A DNA stretch of 64,000 nt, from the NCBI GenBank assembly GCA_036785325.1, contig JAXIVH010000068.1:1091001-1155000 (forward strand). Reading direction: 5' to 3'. The position numbers and the translations under genes are program-made. Origin of the DNA: Urophycis tenuis. Its lineage: Eukaryota; Chordata; Actinopteri; Gadiformes; Phycidae. How positions within the stretch are numbered: position 1 is the stretch's first letter; each line of letters begins with the position of its first letter. The notes beneath the pieces are model-generated. The model was given only the letters and a program-made list of their open reading frames with translations, was not told where the DNA came from and did no database searches. Shown here piece by piece: positions 1-12,300 of this stretch.

Positions 1-79
1 AAAAATAAAAACAATTCAGTTTCAGAAAATGAAAATCTCTGAAATGTATTTGAAAACGTATGTCCACCTCAAAACAAAC

Positions 80-1912
80 CTCTTTCTCTTCCTGCCAATT
101 AACTTCTTTGAGCTCTGCCTCCTTCACAGCTCTTGTCCAATCAGCAGTCAGTTGATGTAGATCCTCCCTCAAGGCAAGGTTAGTCAGCTCTGATTGGCTG
201 AGCTGCTGTCTGAGTAGGGAATTTCCCTCAGTCAATCCAAAAGATCTATAGACACACACACACACACACACAAATAACATTAAAACTATATAAACCATAG
301 ACATATGGTTACATACACAGTAAATGAATAGAAATGTAGATGCAAAAATGAATCTAGAACACCACACTCAGGCGAGGTAGACATATGAAGGTAGGCAGAC
401 AGACAAACAGACAGACAGAAGACATACACATGTTATAGTAGTTATAAGGGTTACCTCTGCTGCTGCTCCTCCAATCTGAAGAGCACACTCTCCAGGGAAT
501 CACTGTGGGCATCCAGCAGCCTCTGAACCCATTAAGACAGGAATACATTACTGAAACTACCAACAACCTGAAATACAGACCACATATGAATACTATACAT
601 TACTTACACATCCATCTGGAATCCAGCAGTCCTACTATGTTATGTTATGTTATGTTATGTTATGTTATGCAGCCGGAAACCAGGGGGCAGACTTACGCCT
701 TGTTTCTCATTTCATTATGGAAATATTCTATCAAAGTAAAGTCATTCACACAAGTAGATGAAGCATTCAGGACGGGATTTTAGTAAGGGTATTTCTCCAG
801 TGGCCAGTCTACACCAGGGTGATTTGAAACCTTTACAGACACTTTTTTACAGTTTAAACGTGCTGGCTGAGTTTGTGTTTGACCAATTACGTGCTTACAG
901 ATATCCACCTCCTATCCACTTCAGCTACTTGCTTGGTCAAACCAAACAGGAAGTGAAAGAAAGTGAAACGCTTCGTGCTTGTCCGCCATCAGACTTTATA
1001 TTTCAATCTTTGTGAGACTAATCTTCAGAATGGTGGAGACAAATCTTCTAATAGTACCAACATTCTCTGCTATAATAGACACACACATGAACACAATACT
1101 ACATATCAATTTCCCTCAGGGATCATTAAAGTATGTTTGTCTGTCTGTCTGTCATATCAAATATACTGCTATAAAAATACACAATTACAACGACATGAAT
1201 GGGTTCCATTATATTATACTGTCGTACATATAATGACCTCTGACCTCTCTGTTGGCTAGCTTACTGTCCTCTGCCTGAAGACGCCGTTCCACTTCCTGGC
1301 ACCGGTCTCTGAATTCCATCACCTACAAACACAACTTTAGTAATACATTACATACAAACAGACAACCATCACATTACAAGCAATCCCGTTGCCATGGCTA
1401 CTACATTCTTGAGGCTAGATGCACAACCTTGTTCTGAAGCTTGTGGATGAGCAGGGCCTGTCGTGCCTCTCTCTCCCTCCCCTCTCGCACTTTCCTCCTC
1501 CACTCCTTCTCCTCACCTGACACGTGCATAGAGAGAGACGGGGCGAAGGAGCCTGCCAACTGTAAGAGAGAGAGAATGAGCAAGGTCAAGAGAGAGAAAA
1601 AGCAGAAAGAGGAGGAAATACACAGAGAGAAAGAGCTGTATCAGTATATATACATGGGCATACAGCATGTGTTAGTGTGTTGTCAGCATGAGCCCTGTGG
1701 TCTACGGTGTTAATGTTTGTGTCAGGGTGTAGCTTAGTGTTTCCGTGCTAGCGGTGGTCCAGTGTGTTACCCTGTGGTCCAGTGCCAGTGTGCGTGACGC
1801 CAGCTCCTCTCTCTCTGCATGGCTCTCGGCCAGCTCATCTTGCAAACGAGACACTTCTGTTCTAAGCTGTGCCCTTTCCTCCTGCAAGCCAATCAGCAGT
1901 GTTGTGTCCATC
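80..1912 (-). CDS. Rootletin-family coiled-coil gene (crocc/crocc2-like), N-terminal-region exons, partial
   Basis: Five minus-strand exons with GT/AG borders: 1771-1912, 1428-1516, 1265-1322, 455-522 and 80-245. Their translations match consecutive N-terminal segments of vertebrate rootletin. The first reads ...LIGLQEERAQLRTEVSRLQ, the second has a KEWRRKV...HKLQNK segment, the third VMEFRDRCQEVERRL, the fourth DSLESVLFRLEEQQQR, and the fifth has NSLLRQQLSQ then DWTRAVKEAE. All are Glu/Gln/Arg/Leu-rich heptad-like coiled coil. Rootletin polymerises into the striated rootlet at the base of cilia. Phases agree between exons 2 and 3 and between exons 4 and 5. They do not agree between 1 and 2 or between 3 and 4, so small exons are probably missing from this model. 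The first exon and everything after position 80 are outside what I can place. The paralogue (crocc or crocc2) is not resolved. Confidence 0.72.
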
Positions 1913-4900
1913 CTGGTAGAAGAAGGCCATGTTTCAGTATTCTGTATTCAGATATACGTAATGTATGTAATTAAGGAGCAGGTAGGGGTTAGACATCGTA
2001 CTCAAGGATGGCTACAGGTAGACATATAGGACTGTGAAGACTGGGGATGGAACCCAGAACATTTCTAGCCTCATAAGACCATCGAGATATTCATGTTTGA
2101 ATTCTGCAGAAAGAAACAGAACGTGAGCTCTCACGAGGCAAGAACCTCTCAGCTGGGTGTCACACCTCTTGGCCACTCGACCATATCAAACATGTTGATT
2201 ACATCATGTTCACTGTTAGCGTCATTTAACTGCCAACATATGTGGCACTACCAAATACTGACATGTATGAGTCTAGATATACCTCACACCACCATAACAT
2301 GGACTGGAGGCTGACCTAAACAGAAAAACAGCAGGTTTGCTGTAAAGATGAAGTTAGCAGCTGGTTGGCCAGCTGGGACATTGTTGTATTCCTTTACAGT
2401 CAAAACAAGATGGGAACCCAGGAAAACAAGTTATAGAGTGATAAGAGTAGTTCAAAAAAAGTAAAGGAGGTGCATGTGAACAAAACGTGGACATAAGTCG
2501 ATGGAGGATATATACTGTCATATACAGTAGGTATAAACACTATCATACCATAGTGTCTTGCAGTTAAGTTTAATGTATTTACATTAGCTAACAACAATTC
2601 TGTAGGGCAGTTAGTGAGATTAAGTTGATCCTCAGAAGATCTAAGTATTCACGAGTCTAAATTACTAACTATTCATAACATGTGAAGTCAAGTGATATTC
2701 ACCCCATACTGAGATTGAAATCACAATATAGTGTAGCCGACAGGACAAAAGACAGACAATACGGTTACTGTGGCTCAAATACATGCTCGAATAGGGGAGC
2801 TGTTGTATTAATGGACTTTAAAACACATGAATAAAGTCCAAAAAGCCCGCTAGACTCAGTGATGAGACGCTAAGATGCTTAAAGTACTTAAAGAGCTTAA
2901 AATAATATCCCCCAACCTATCTTAACAACATTGCTACTCTGCTACTGCTAAGTGCAACCCTAGGAGGCTGGTTACGAACCTGTCAGTTAACAACCAGGAT
3001 AGGTTGACTAGTAAAGAATGTTAACAACCATAGATGATAAAAACTTGCTGAGGATTCAAAACGCAACTTCACCTCTAAACCCTTGACAGAGAAATCAAGA
3101 AGAAACGGGATAGTTTGTAACACTCTCTGTCTCCCCGCAGCGCCCCCTACCGCCGCAACCACGAGAGACATATGGATGATGCTTTCTTATATTTTCATAA
3201 TAGTATTACTATCATTTCTCAAAAACAAGTGTAACTTCATGTAGCAACGACACCAAAAAAACACACACAAAAACAGTGATATATGTGTCTTGAGTGTCTA
3301 TTAAAGGAACTTCACACACTGACCATGATTAAAGAAGACAGTAAAATAACTGCTAGTATATGTCGCCAACATAAACCGTTAATGAATCAAATATAAATAT
3401 ATACAGACATTAAGATATAAACACATACTGTGTGTACAAATATAAAGCATACATAGGGATGTTTAGATATTAACATAAACATGATTTATACACACATAAA
3501 GCAAAAATACATACGGACATTGTGAATTGCATACAGACATGGATATACAGAACTAACATAGGCCTATATGCCTACTGTATGTAATAAGAAATACATTATT
3601 GCTTAGCATCAGGCTTGTTTTTTTTCTTCAGTAAGTGAATAGACAAAATAGTTGATAAACAAATTCTGAAAATGTACCGGTAATAAAATGAACCAGTTAT
3701 AATACATACTACACTCTTAAGAGATAAATACATTAAACTAATCATTATAATATTAATATTAATAATATTAACGAACCACTTTACTCTAAGGCAGTGTTTC
3801 CCAAAACTTTTTTCTGGGGATCCAATTTTTGAAGAAGACAAACTGTAAACAATAATAACCCATGTTGTGTTTGAGCTCTACAGATCAGACTGTTGAACAG
3901 GCCTGTCTTATTTCCTGTTTTGATTCGAGGGTCTCTTATTTTGAAAGCGAAGCGCGGGTACTTAATAGAGTCCTTTAGTCCTCTCTAAAGGACTCTTTAG
4001 TAGGCTACTTAAAAGCGCCCTAATAAGAGGAAAACGTTGAAATTGACACCATAGACTGTATGATTGACACGCATACAGTGAATTGTTTAATGTATTAGCA
4101 CCCCCCCCCCCCCCCCCCCCCCCCTCCCCAAGATGCACAAGGTTAGTATTTTAGTATTGTAATATTGTAATGCTAACATGTGGCTTGTGTCTTAACGTAG
4201 TTTGAACTATAATATAATTCATTACGGTTTGTGTAATTTAATGTTTGTTTATGTGAGCTAGGCTATAGTGATGCTGAACCTGTATGGTAATAAAGTTAGC
4301 TTATTTATTGTTGTTTTGTGTTTTGTTACCAACTCTTACGTTGGTTTTGGGATTTCCAATATATCTAAAATCATCAGTTTAAGTGTCAGACCATCTTTCG
4401 TTGGGATTTTCAACACAAACCATTGTGACCCTTTTCCCAATAGGCTTCCCGAAAAGAGTGTAATTGCACGTACATTCCTGACCCTAATGCTGCCACCCCA
4501 TCACCTTATGCTACGACTATTGTGTTACAGACCTATTGATTTGATGAAGACTTTCTTTGATAACTTCATTTTTGCATTATTATTGATCAATGTTTTCACG
4601 TGAGATAACATTATTTAATCAGTAAAACATTATAGGCTTACACATTTAAATATAACACTTTACATGAATGAGATCAAAGAAATGTGTTTAGTTAACAGGC
4701 TCTATTTTTTCTTTTCATATTATTAGTACAACAAACAATATATTCGGTTCATCATTATGAAATACATAGTACCCAATACACAATGCATATGCCTTTAACA
4801 TTGCCATGCCTGTAACATGCTTATAGCATTGACTCAAAAATATTTGAAAAATGTTGGTTGGTCACACAGCTAGACCACATTGAACGGCTAAAGGCTGAAT

Positions 4901-5399
4901 GTCAGCGTAGCGGCCAACGGGTAAACACGGCCACTTTCCCATGTAGACAAAGGATGTACTGCTGCTGGGAAGAAAATCTAAACATTTGGCAAATGTCTTT
5001 GTTGACCCAATTCAAATGTGGTACGACCCACCTGTCTGTGCTGTCGGACAGTCAGAGTAATGCTGCCACAGCACCCAATGCCTTGCTCCCTGACACCCTC
5101 TCTGTCACTCTCTGTCCTCCACTGTGTCATCTCCTCAGACCTGGAGGGTTGATAGGCCAGTCCTCCATGAAGCCCTGTCCCTTTAGAAGAAAAAACAATC
5201 GCTCGGATGAATGCTAGCGCCTGAACCTTGGTTTCTGTACTACTCTGAGAGATCCACTGGTTCTACCTTCATGTTCTGAGGACCAGAGACCTCATGAACC
5301 AGAATTGACTCTGAGATCTTCAGTTTGAAGCTCACTGCAAATGGTTGTAGTCCTTGGCTCCTTCTCTCTTTATCTCAGCTGAGGTCCAATCTCATCCTG
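1913..5399. other. Intergenic or 5'-intronic stretch without recognisable gene
   Basis: No ORF here resembles a known protein. The stretch holds AT-rich unique sequence and a homopolymer of 24 C at 4101-4124. Unseen upstream exons of the rootletin-like gene could lie here, but none could be supported. The 119-codon plus-strand ORF at 4858-5217 has no recognisable domain. Confidence 0.5.
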
Positions 5400-5833
5400 A
5401 GGCTTCAACTGGGTTTACAGTAGATCAGTAGGTCTTTACAGGAGGTCAGTTGGACTACAGGAGGGTCAGTAGGTCTACACTAGGTATACAGGAAGTCAGC
5501 AGGTCTACAGTTGGTTGTCTACAGTAAGTCAATAGATTTATAGTAAGTATCCAGTATGTTTATACATGTAAAAGGTAAGAAGATTAACATAATATCTAGA
5601 GTAGGTCAGTTGGTCTCCAGTTGGACTACAGGAAAGCCAGTAGGTCTGCAGTAGAAGGAGGTTTGCACATATATAGTAGATCCCCCACGTCAGTAGATCT
5701 AGATTAGGTCAGTAGATATAGAGAAGATCAGTAGGTCTACCAGAGTAAAGTAGGTCCACAGTTGGTCAGTAAATCTACAGTAGGTCGTAAGGAGGGTAGG
5801 TTTCCCCAGTTGGTCAGTAGGATTAGTTATTCT
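5400..5833. repeat. Degenerate tandem repeat in the TSPEAR 3' flank/UTR
   Basis: Irregular repetition of 'cagtaggtct' and 'ggtctacagtaggtcag' elements. The same core occurs at 5834-5845, overlapping the TSPEAR stop codon, so the array continues directly from the last coding bases into the presumed 3' UTR. Units are too degenerate for a clean period. Confidence 0.7.
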
Positions 5834-7845
5834 TCAGTAGGTCTTGAGTCTAAAGACTTTGCTGAGCCTGGAGGTTGCACTAGAGTAGACCAGGTAGGAA
5901 GAGCTGTTGATGCTGAAGACCTCCCAGTCCCTGCAGCCAAAGGTCGGTAGGCTGTGGACAGGGACAAAGCCCTCGTAGCCCTGCCACCGATAGATCACGC
6001 TGTTGAGGGAGTAGGAGCTGCCGTCGTGAGAGTTGGCCACGACCAGGAATCTGTCATCCCCCACACTGAAGAACTCCCAGTCCACGGCACTGTAGATATA
6101 TGGATATATTGTGTATATATTTACATTAGAAATATTAGGAACACCTTCTACACAAGACTTGAATACACTATTACTTCTTAAAAACCTACTTATTTAGGAT
6201 GGCTTTTAATACCCAGTAGTATGTTAACACTTTCATCTGAATCTTATTCGACTTGGTTGTACTTTATTGTTTTTCATTGTTCTTTTATTGTTTTTAATTG
6301 TTTTTACTTATTCTTTTCTTTATTTATTACCCCTTTGGTACACCGAAAGGATTGTTGTAAAGGGCTGTATGAATAAAGTACTTTACATTACATTACTATA
6401 ACTTCTCTATTGTCTGATGCATGCTATGTCATGCAGTATGTGAACACCTTCTCTGCTGTTTGAGTGTATGTTTAGTTGCCACTTTGTGGAATAAGATAAT
6501 GGTAATTTAACAGTTCTGTGCGCTGTAGGTGCAAATATATTGTGGCCTGAATATTGTTACTACTTAACTGTCACCCTTTATAGACTGAGCTCTGTTGGCT
6601 TAGCCTGTTGCGTAGGAGTTTTTTGCTGTAGTGCATTTGTGCTTGGCTAATGAGCTAATGAGCAAGCAGTATTAAAGGCATAGACATACACAGATGCAAC
6701 CTTGCGATGTGTTGCCGTGGATTGGACCCTTGCTTTGAAGTTCAACTAATTTGAACTTGACCTGGTAGACTGCATGAAGTGCCGCCAACCAATTCATTAG
6801 CAACACAGTCCAACAAGACAATGTTTTAAGCAGGCTTGACTTCAGTCAGTTAGGCTGGCGGCTCCATATGTTTGTTTGTTGAGACTGTACTTGTCTGTTG
6901 TCCAGAGGGAGTCATTTGCTTTTGACTGTGTTGGATTGTTGTTCAACATAAACACACACATATACTTATACATATACACAATTTCGACTTTAACTGTTAT
7001 TCAGCTCCATCGGAACCCCAGGATTATTGCCTGTTGTCCCCAGAGATAAATATGTCAGACGATAGCCAATGGTTTCAGAGATTGTATCCAGACTGACCTG
7101 TGTGTGTGTGTGGCCATGTCTGGTCTAGACAGACTGACCTGTATGTGTAGGGTCACCTCCTGGTCTATACTAGTCTCACAAATCAGACTAGATTAATCTC
7201 TAAAGTCTGATGGCAGATGAGCTCAGCTCTTGGTGAACGGGGTCTTTCGCTCTATATTTATTTGATCAGACATGATACTTTAGGCAGGGATTTGTAAGCG
7301 TGTAATTGGCAAAACTCGGCCAGGAGGCCAAGCAAACTGCAAAAAAGTTTCTGTAAAATCAACAACATGTAGACTGGTCCCTGTAGAAATATTTAGTTAT
7401 TAACGCATTAAAATCCCCTTCTGACAGCTTTATCCCCTCATGTGCATGAGTTTTCTCTGGAACAAACAGGCAACAAGGTGTAACTCCACCCTTTTAGTGT
7501 CGGCACTGTGCCGTCTCCCCCAGAAGTTCTGCTCTTTACCATTGTAGGACTGCTGGATCTTAGATGAGGTCAATAAAGACTGACCTGTGTGTGAGCAGGT
7601 CCTGGAAGCGTATAAAGGTGTGTGTGAGTCTGTTGAGCTCATATATGGTGGAGTTAAGGGAGTAGAGGGAAGGACCATGTCGGAGCACCCGCTGGCTGTT
7701 AGCCACGGCTAGGAAGAAACGCTCCCCTATTTGGAACATCTCCCAGTCCGTAGCTCCTTCTGTCTAGAAGGAGAGAGAGTGAGAGGAGAGGAGTCATCAA
7801 GTTCTCTAAAAATACACAAAACATGTTTTTTTTTAGAGAAATATT

Positions 7846-7878
<33 letters not shown>

Positions 7879-8998
7879 AATATGCACACTCACGCACACA
7901 CACACACAGTACCGGTATGTGCTGGAAGGGAATGAAGTGGCTCTCCACCCAGACATAGATGGTGGAGGTGATGGAAGTGGAGCGGCCATCAAAGGTGTTG
8001 GCCACGGCCAGGAAGTGGTACGGTCCAACGCTGAAGAACTCCCAGTCATACGCCCCAGAGGTAGGGAGGGTTTGGTTCACTTCAAACAACTACACATACC
8101 CACCCCATAATACACATGTTAATACCCACCCCATAATACACATGTTAATACACACGCCTCATAATACACTGATCAATATACACATCCCATAATACACACA
8201 ATAGACAATTATACACACATTAATATACACACCCCATAATAGACACAATAATACACGCATTAATACACACATCCCATGATACACACATTATTACACACAC
8301 ACCCTGTAATACACATACCACATGATACACACACTAATTCACACATCCCATAATACACAATAATACACATACCAAATTATACACACATTAATATACTCTT
8401 TGTAACTTGGCACTTCGTCAGAGATGTTGTATACTAACAATGGTTAACCTAGCAATTGAATGCTTGAAACTTGTGCTGGTGACTTTCTTACTGTATTAGC
8501 AGCAATGAAATGTTTCACCTTCTTATGACAAATGTACTCTTTGTAAGTCGCTTTGGATAAAAGCATCTGCTAAATGATGTAAATGTAAATATACTCACCC
8601 CATAATAAACGTTTCATATTGCAAGGGTAAGTGAAGTGAGTGTAAGTCGAATTTGAACACTGAGATTTATAAAAATGTGTTTTCTAGAAGTCCTCAGAAG
8701 GAGGGGAGACATGTTATATTGTTCTTACTTCAGTTCAGAGCACGGTAGAACCTTCTCTAAATTACTTGTAACGGTGACCAAAGGGTATAGATAACTATGT
8801 TAAAGATACAAGTACTTGCCCTTAATGACAGTTAAGATCATATAAGACATCATACTACATGAATAAAAATGTGATTTGGGGTTCACTGTCCCCTTAATAC
8901 ACTTTAATACACACACAACATGGAGAGACATTACCTTCGAGTTTGGGTTCCAGCAGTAGATCACACTGTGAATGTTGTGGTTGGAGTCTCTGGCTGAG

Positions 8999-9043
<45 letters not shown>

Positions 9044-9121
9044 AAACAGCCATATGTGAAAACATACAAATGTAACAAAAGTAATTTGGGTGAGTGTGTC
9101 TGTGTTTGTGTGTGTGTGTGT

Positions 9122-9210
<89 letters not shown>

Positions 9211-9243
9211 CTTGCGTGCGTGCGTGCGTGCGTGTGTGTGTGT

Positions 9244-9331
<88 letters not shown>

Positions 9332-12300
9332 CTCTCCTGTGATTTGCAACAGCCAGAAAGCTGTGGTTGTGTATTGTGAAGAACTCCCAGTCCAGAGCAG
9401 AGTGGGTGGTCAGACTCTGGTACCAGAGGAACCGCCTCCGGGCCACACTCCATCTGTAGATGATTGATAGCTCAGAGCCCGCTTCTCGGGAGTTAGCCAC
9501 CACAAGAAAAACCTGGAACAGAGAGAGAGGAGGGGGAGAGATGGAGAGAGGGAGAGAGAGAGAAAGGGGGGAGAGATGGAAGAGAGATGAAGGAGGGGGG
9601 GCAGGGAGGAGAGCAGAAGGGGGGTTAGGGGGAGATAGGCGGAGTATACTTAATATCAACCTGACAAAACATAACAATAATTTAATTCAGTATTCAGTTA
9701 ACTGGAAAATAAATCTGGAAAATAAATCTAAAAACTGAAAACCTGAAAACCAAACACAACACACAATCTTTTTAAACAAATTGTGCTTAATCTAAAAGAA
9801 ATGGCAGAATGCTGCAAACAAAAACACAAACACAAAAAACAAAACAAAAGGGACACATTGAATACCTTCAGGCCTCACAAGAACATAAGAAACTGCTGCT
9901 GATACACACAGCATAACTGTACACCATAACATTGGGCATTAAAGGTACATGTAGGATTGTTCATGCACAAATCACTAACAATTGCCAATATATTAATAGG
10001 TTGTAATTGTAATAAAAAATTTGAACCAACTCCGATTCCCAGACTCTCTTCATTGATTGAACATACTGTGGGCTGATTTCTATGATTTCTATCTCATTTT
10101 GCTGGGGAAAAGGATGGGAGTTAAATCCAAGTGCAGATAATGTCAATAATGTGTGTTCATTCATAACTTCCTAGGTGCCAGATCATTGGGTCCAAGCCTG
10201 GAAACCAGATAATGCAGCGGATAACCACAACAATTGGCACACATTGTCCAGTGCACCCTTTCTCGCAGCGACAGCGGCTCAATTCATGGCACGATGTTGA
10301 TGCTTCAGGGAGAGTGGTCCAAAGCAGCTGCCACCCAGTTGTTTGCTTTGTCCATCTCCAGTCAGATGGATCTGGCATCTCTGGATCCAGGACCAATGCC
10401 TGGTTCCAACAGTTGGCCTGGTAGCATTTTATGTGCTGCTTGAGTGCTGCCTGGGTTGGAGGAATGTTCTTTAGAGTTCTAGACTTTTGTTTGAAGAGCT
10501 GTTTCCTGGCAACATTCACTTCCGTGCTCTCACTGGTTTGGTCGTACATCAGCACCACAAATCACTCTAGCAGTAATGTTGATCGATTGATTGTTAATTT
10601 AAAGCATCATTCACCTCTGGGAAAGACTTCCAAGTTTCACAGGCAGTCTTCTTTCCTCTGCCAGCGAATGCCAATACAGTATCACACCCGGTGAAAGCAT
10701 GAAGGACTAGAAGAGTCAGACACTGTGTTGGATTCATTGTGGCAACTATTTTGTGAACACCTATGTACCGAAAGCTTGACCCAACACCAAAGGTAACACA
10801 CAGCTCATCAGGAGCTATCTTGCTAAATGAGGCCACAGCCAGCACCACCACATCAGTATCAATGGTATGTATGATCACCTTCTGACACCGGTTTTGCACA
10901 GCATCTGCCACATGCATAAGTAGATGAGTGGCAGTGTCAGATGAGTGCCTCTTGCGAACATGGGGCAAGGCAGTCCAAGTATGACTCAGCAGAAGAGCAA
11001 AGGACTCCACTTCCATCTCCTGCATACAGTTCTTTACCCTCTGCTTGATGAAGATGAACAGCTTTGCATGAAAGGAAAGTAAACAAATCGGTTTTGTTCT
11101 CATCGCATCAAAGGAAGTCCTTCCAGTTCTTTTTTTCCTGCTGCCCATGCCCCTCTTCTGTCTGGTTGAGGCTTACAGGCTGGCAGGTAGGTATACATCG
11201 CAGACAAGGTTGATGTGGCTAAGTTGACTTGAGATGTATGGTGCAAACAGTTTTTCTCCATACTCTTGAAATGTTCTTGATGTTCAAGGATTTAGCATTT
11301 AAACCACAGCTGCACCATCAAAAATTGTTGCATCAGCCACAGGCACACTATTGTTTGCGAGCAGATCTGATTCCTGGCAGCGAAGTAGATCTGCTTTAAC
11401 ACCAATCCACATTTTTCCTTCAGTTGGGATGCCCGGTTTTCATGGGACAGACAGGAAGACAGACAGACAGACAGACAGACAGACACTTTAATGATCCCTG
11501 AGGGAAATTGCATTTGTTACAATACTCCAGGGAAAAAAGAAAGAAGAGACAGACACTCTACGTATAGTACAGTGTTAGAATATATAAATATATAATATAA
11601 ACCTATGTAAAATATAAACCTATGTAGTACAATATACAAAAAATAAAGAAAATAGAAATATAGAAATATACATAAATGTACATACATCCAGGCATACACT
11701 AAGAGGTGATAGCATACACAAGGATGTAGCATGTCGGATTCTATGTGGAAAGAAGAAGAACTTGTCGATGTCTCCATTTCGTGTTTGACAGGGGATGTAC
11801 AGCCTTGAAAAGAGACCACAGTCACTCTTCAGTGCTGCTTCTATCTTGACTTGATCTTGACCGGTGGCCTACTGAAAGTGGCAGCTTGTTCTTTGGAAGT
11901 GTTTGGGTGACAAGTGTTGTACACTGTTCTAGCCTTTCTGTCACAAACTTGGTGTACTGCTCCTCACCAAGGGTCTCGATCCTTCTCACAGTTTCAGCCA
12001 CTTGGGTGTCCATGATGTCCCTTGTGCCAATGACTAGTAGATCTTGGCTGCGTTCTAGAAATGGATTCCCCATCTCATCCAGTCACTGTCAGTGCCTTGA
12101 CCTCCTTCAGGAATGCTGCTTGTACTCCAGGTTGCTGGTGATGATGGTGTTCAGTGTCACTAACACCATGCTGTTCCTTTATGGCCAGTTGCTCAACCTC
12201 TGTAGTGATCCTGGCAATTTCTGGTCCTGCTACCATCCAGCATCTGGATGGTAGTCCAAGTGCTCCTGGATTGCCAGTCAGTCCAATAGCCCCACCAGAA

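Noticed and set aside
4858..5217. 119-codon plus-strand ORF
   Set aside because: No recognisable domain or splice structure; composition typical of noncoding sequence.
8800..9677. His/Thr-rich and Cys/Val-rich ORFs
   Set aside because: Translations of (CA)n and (TG)n; only the TSPEAR exon parts are coding.
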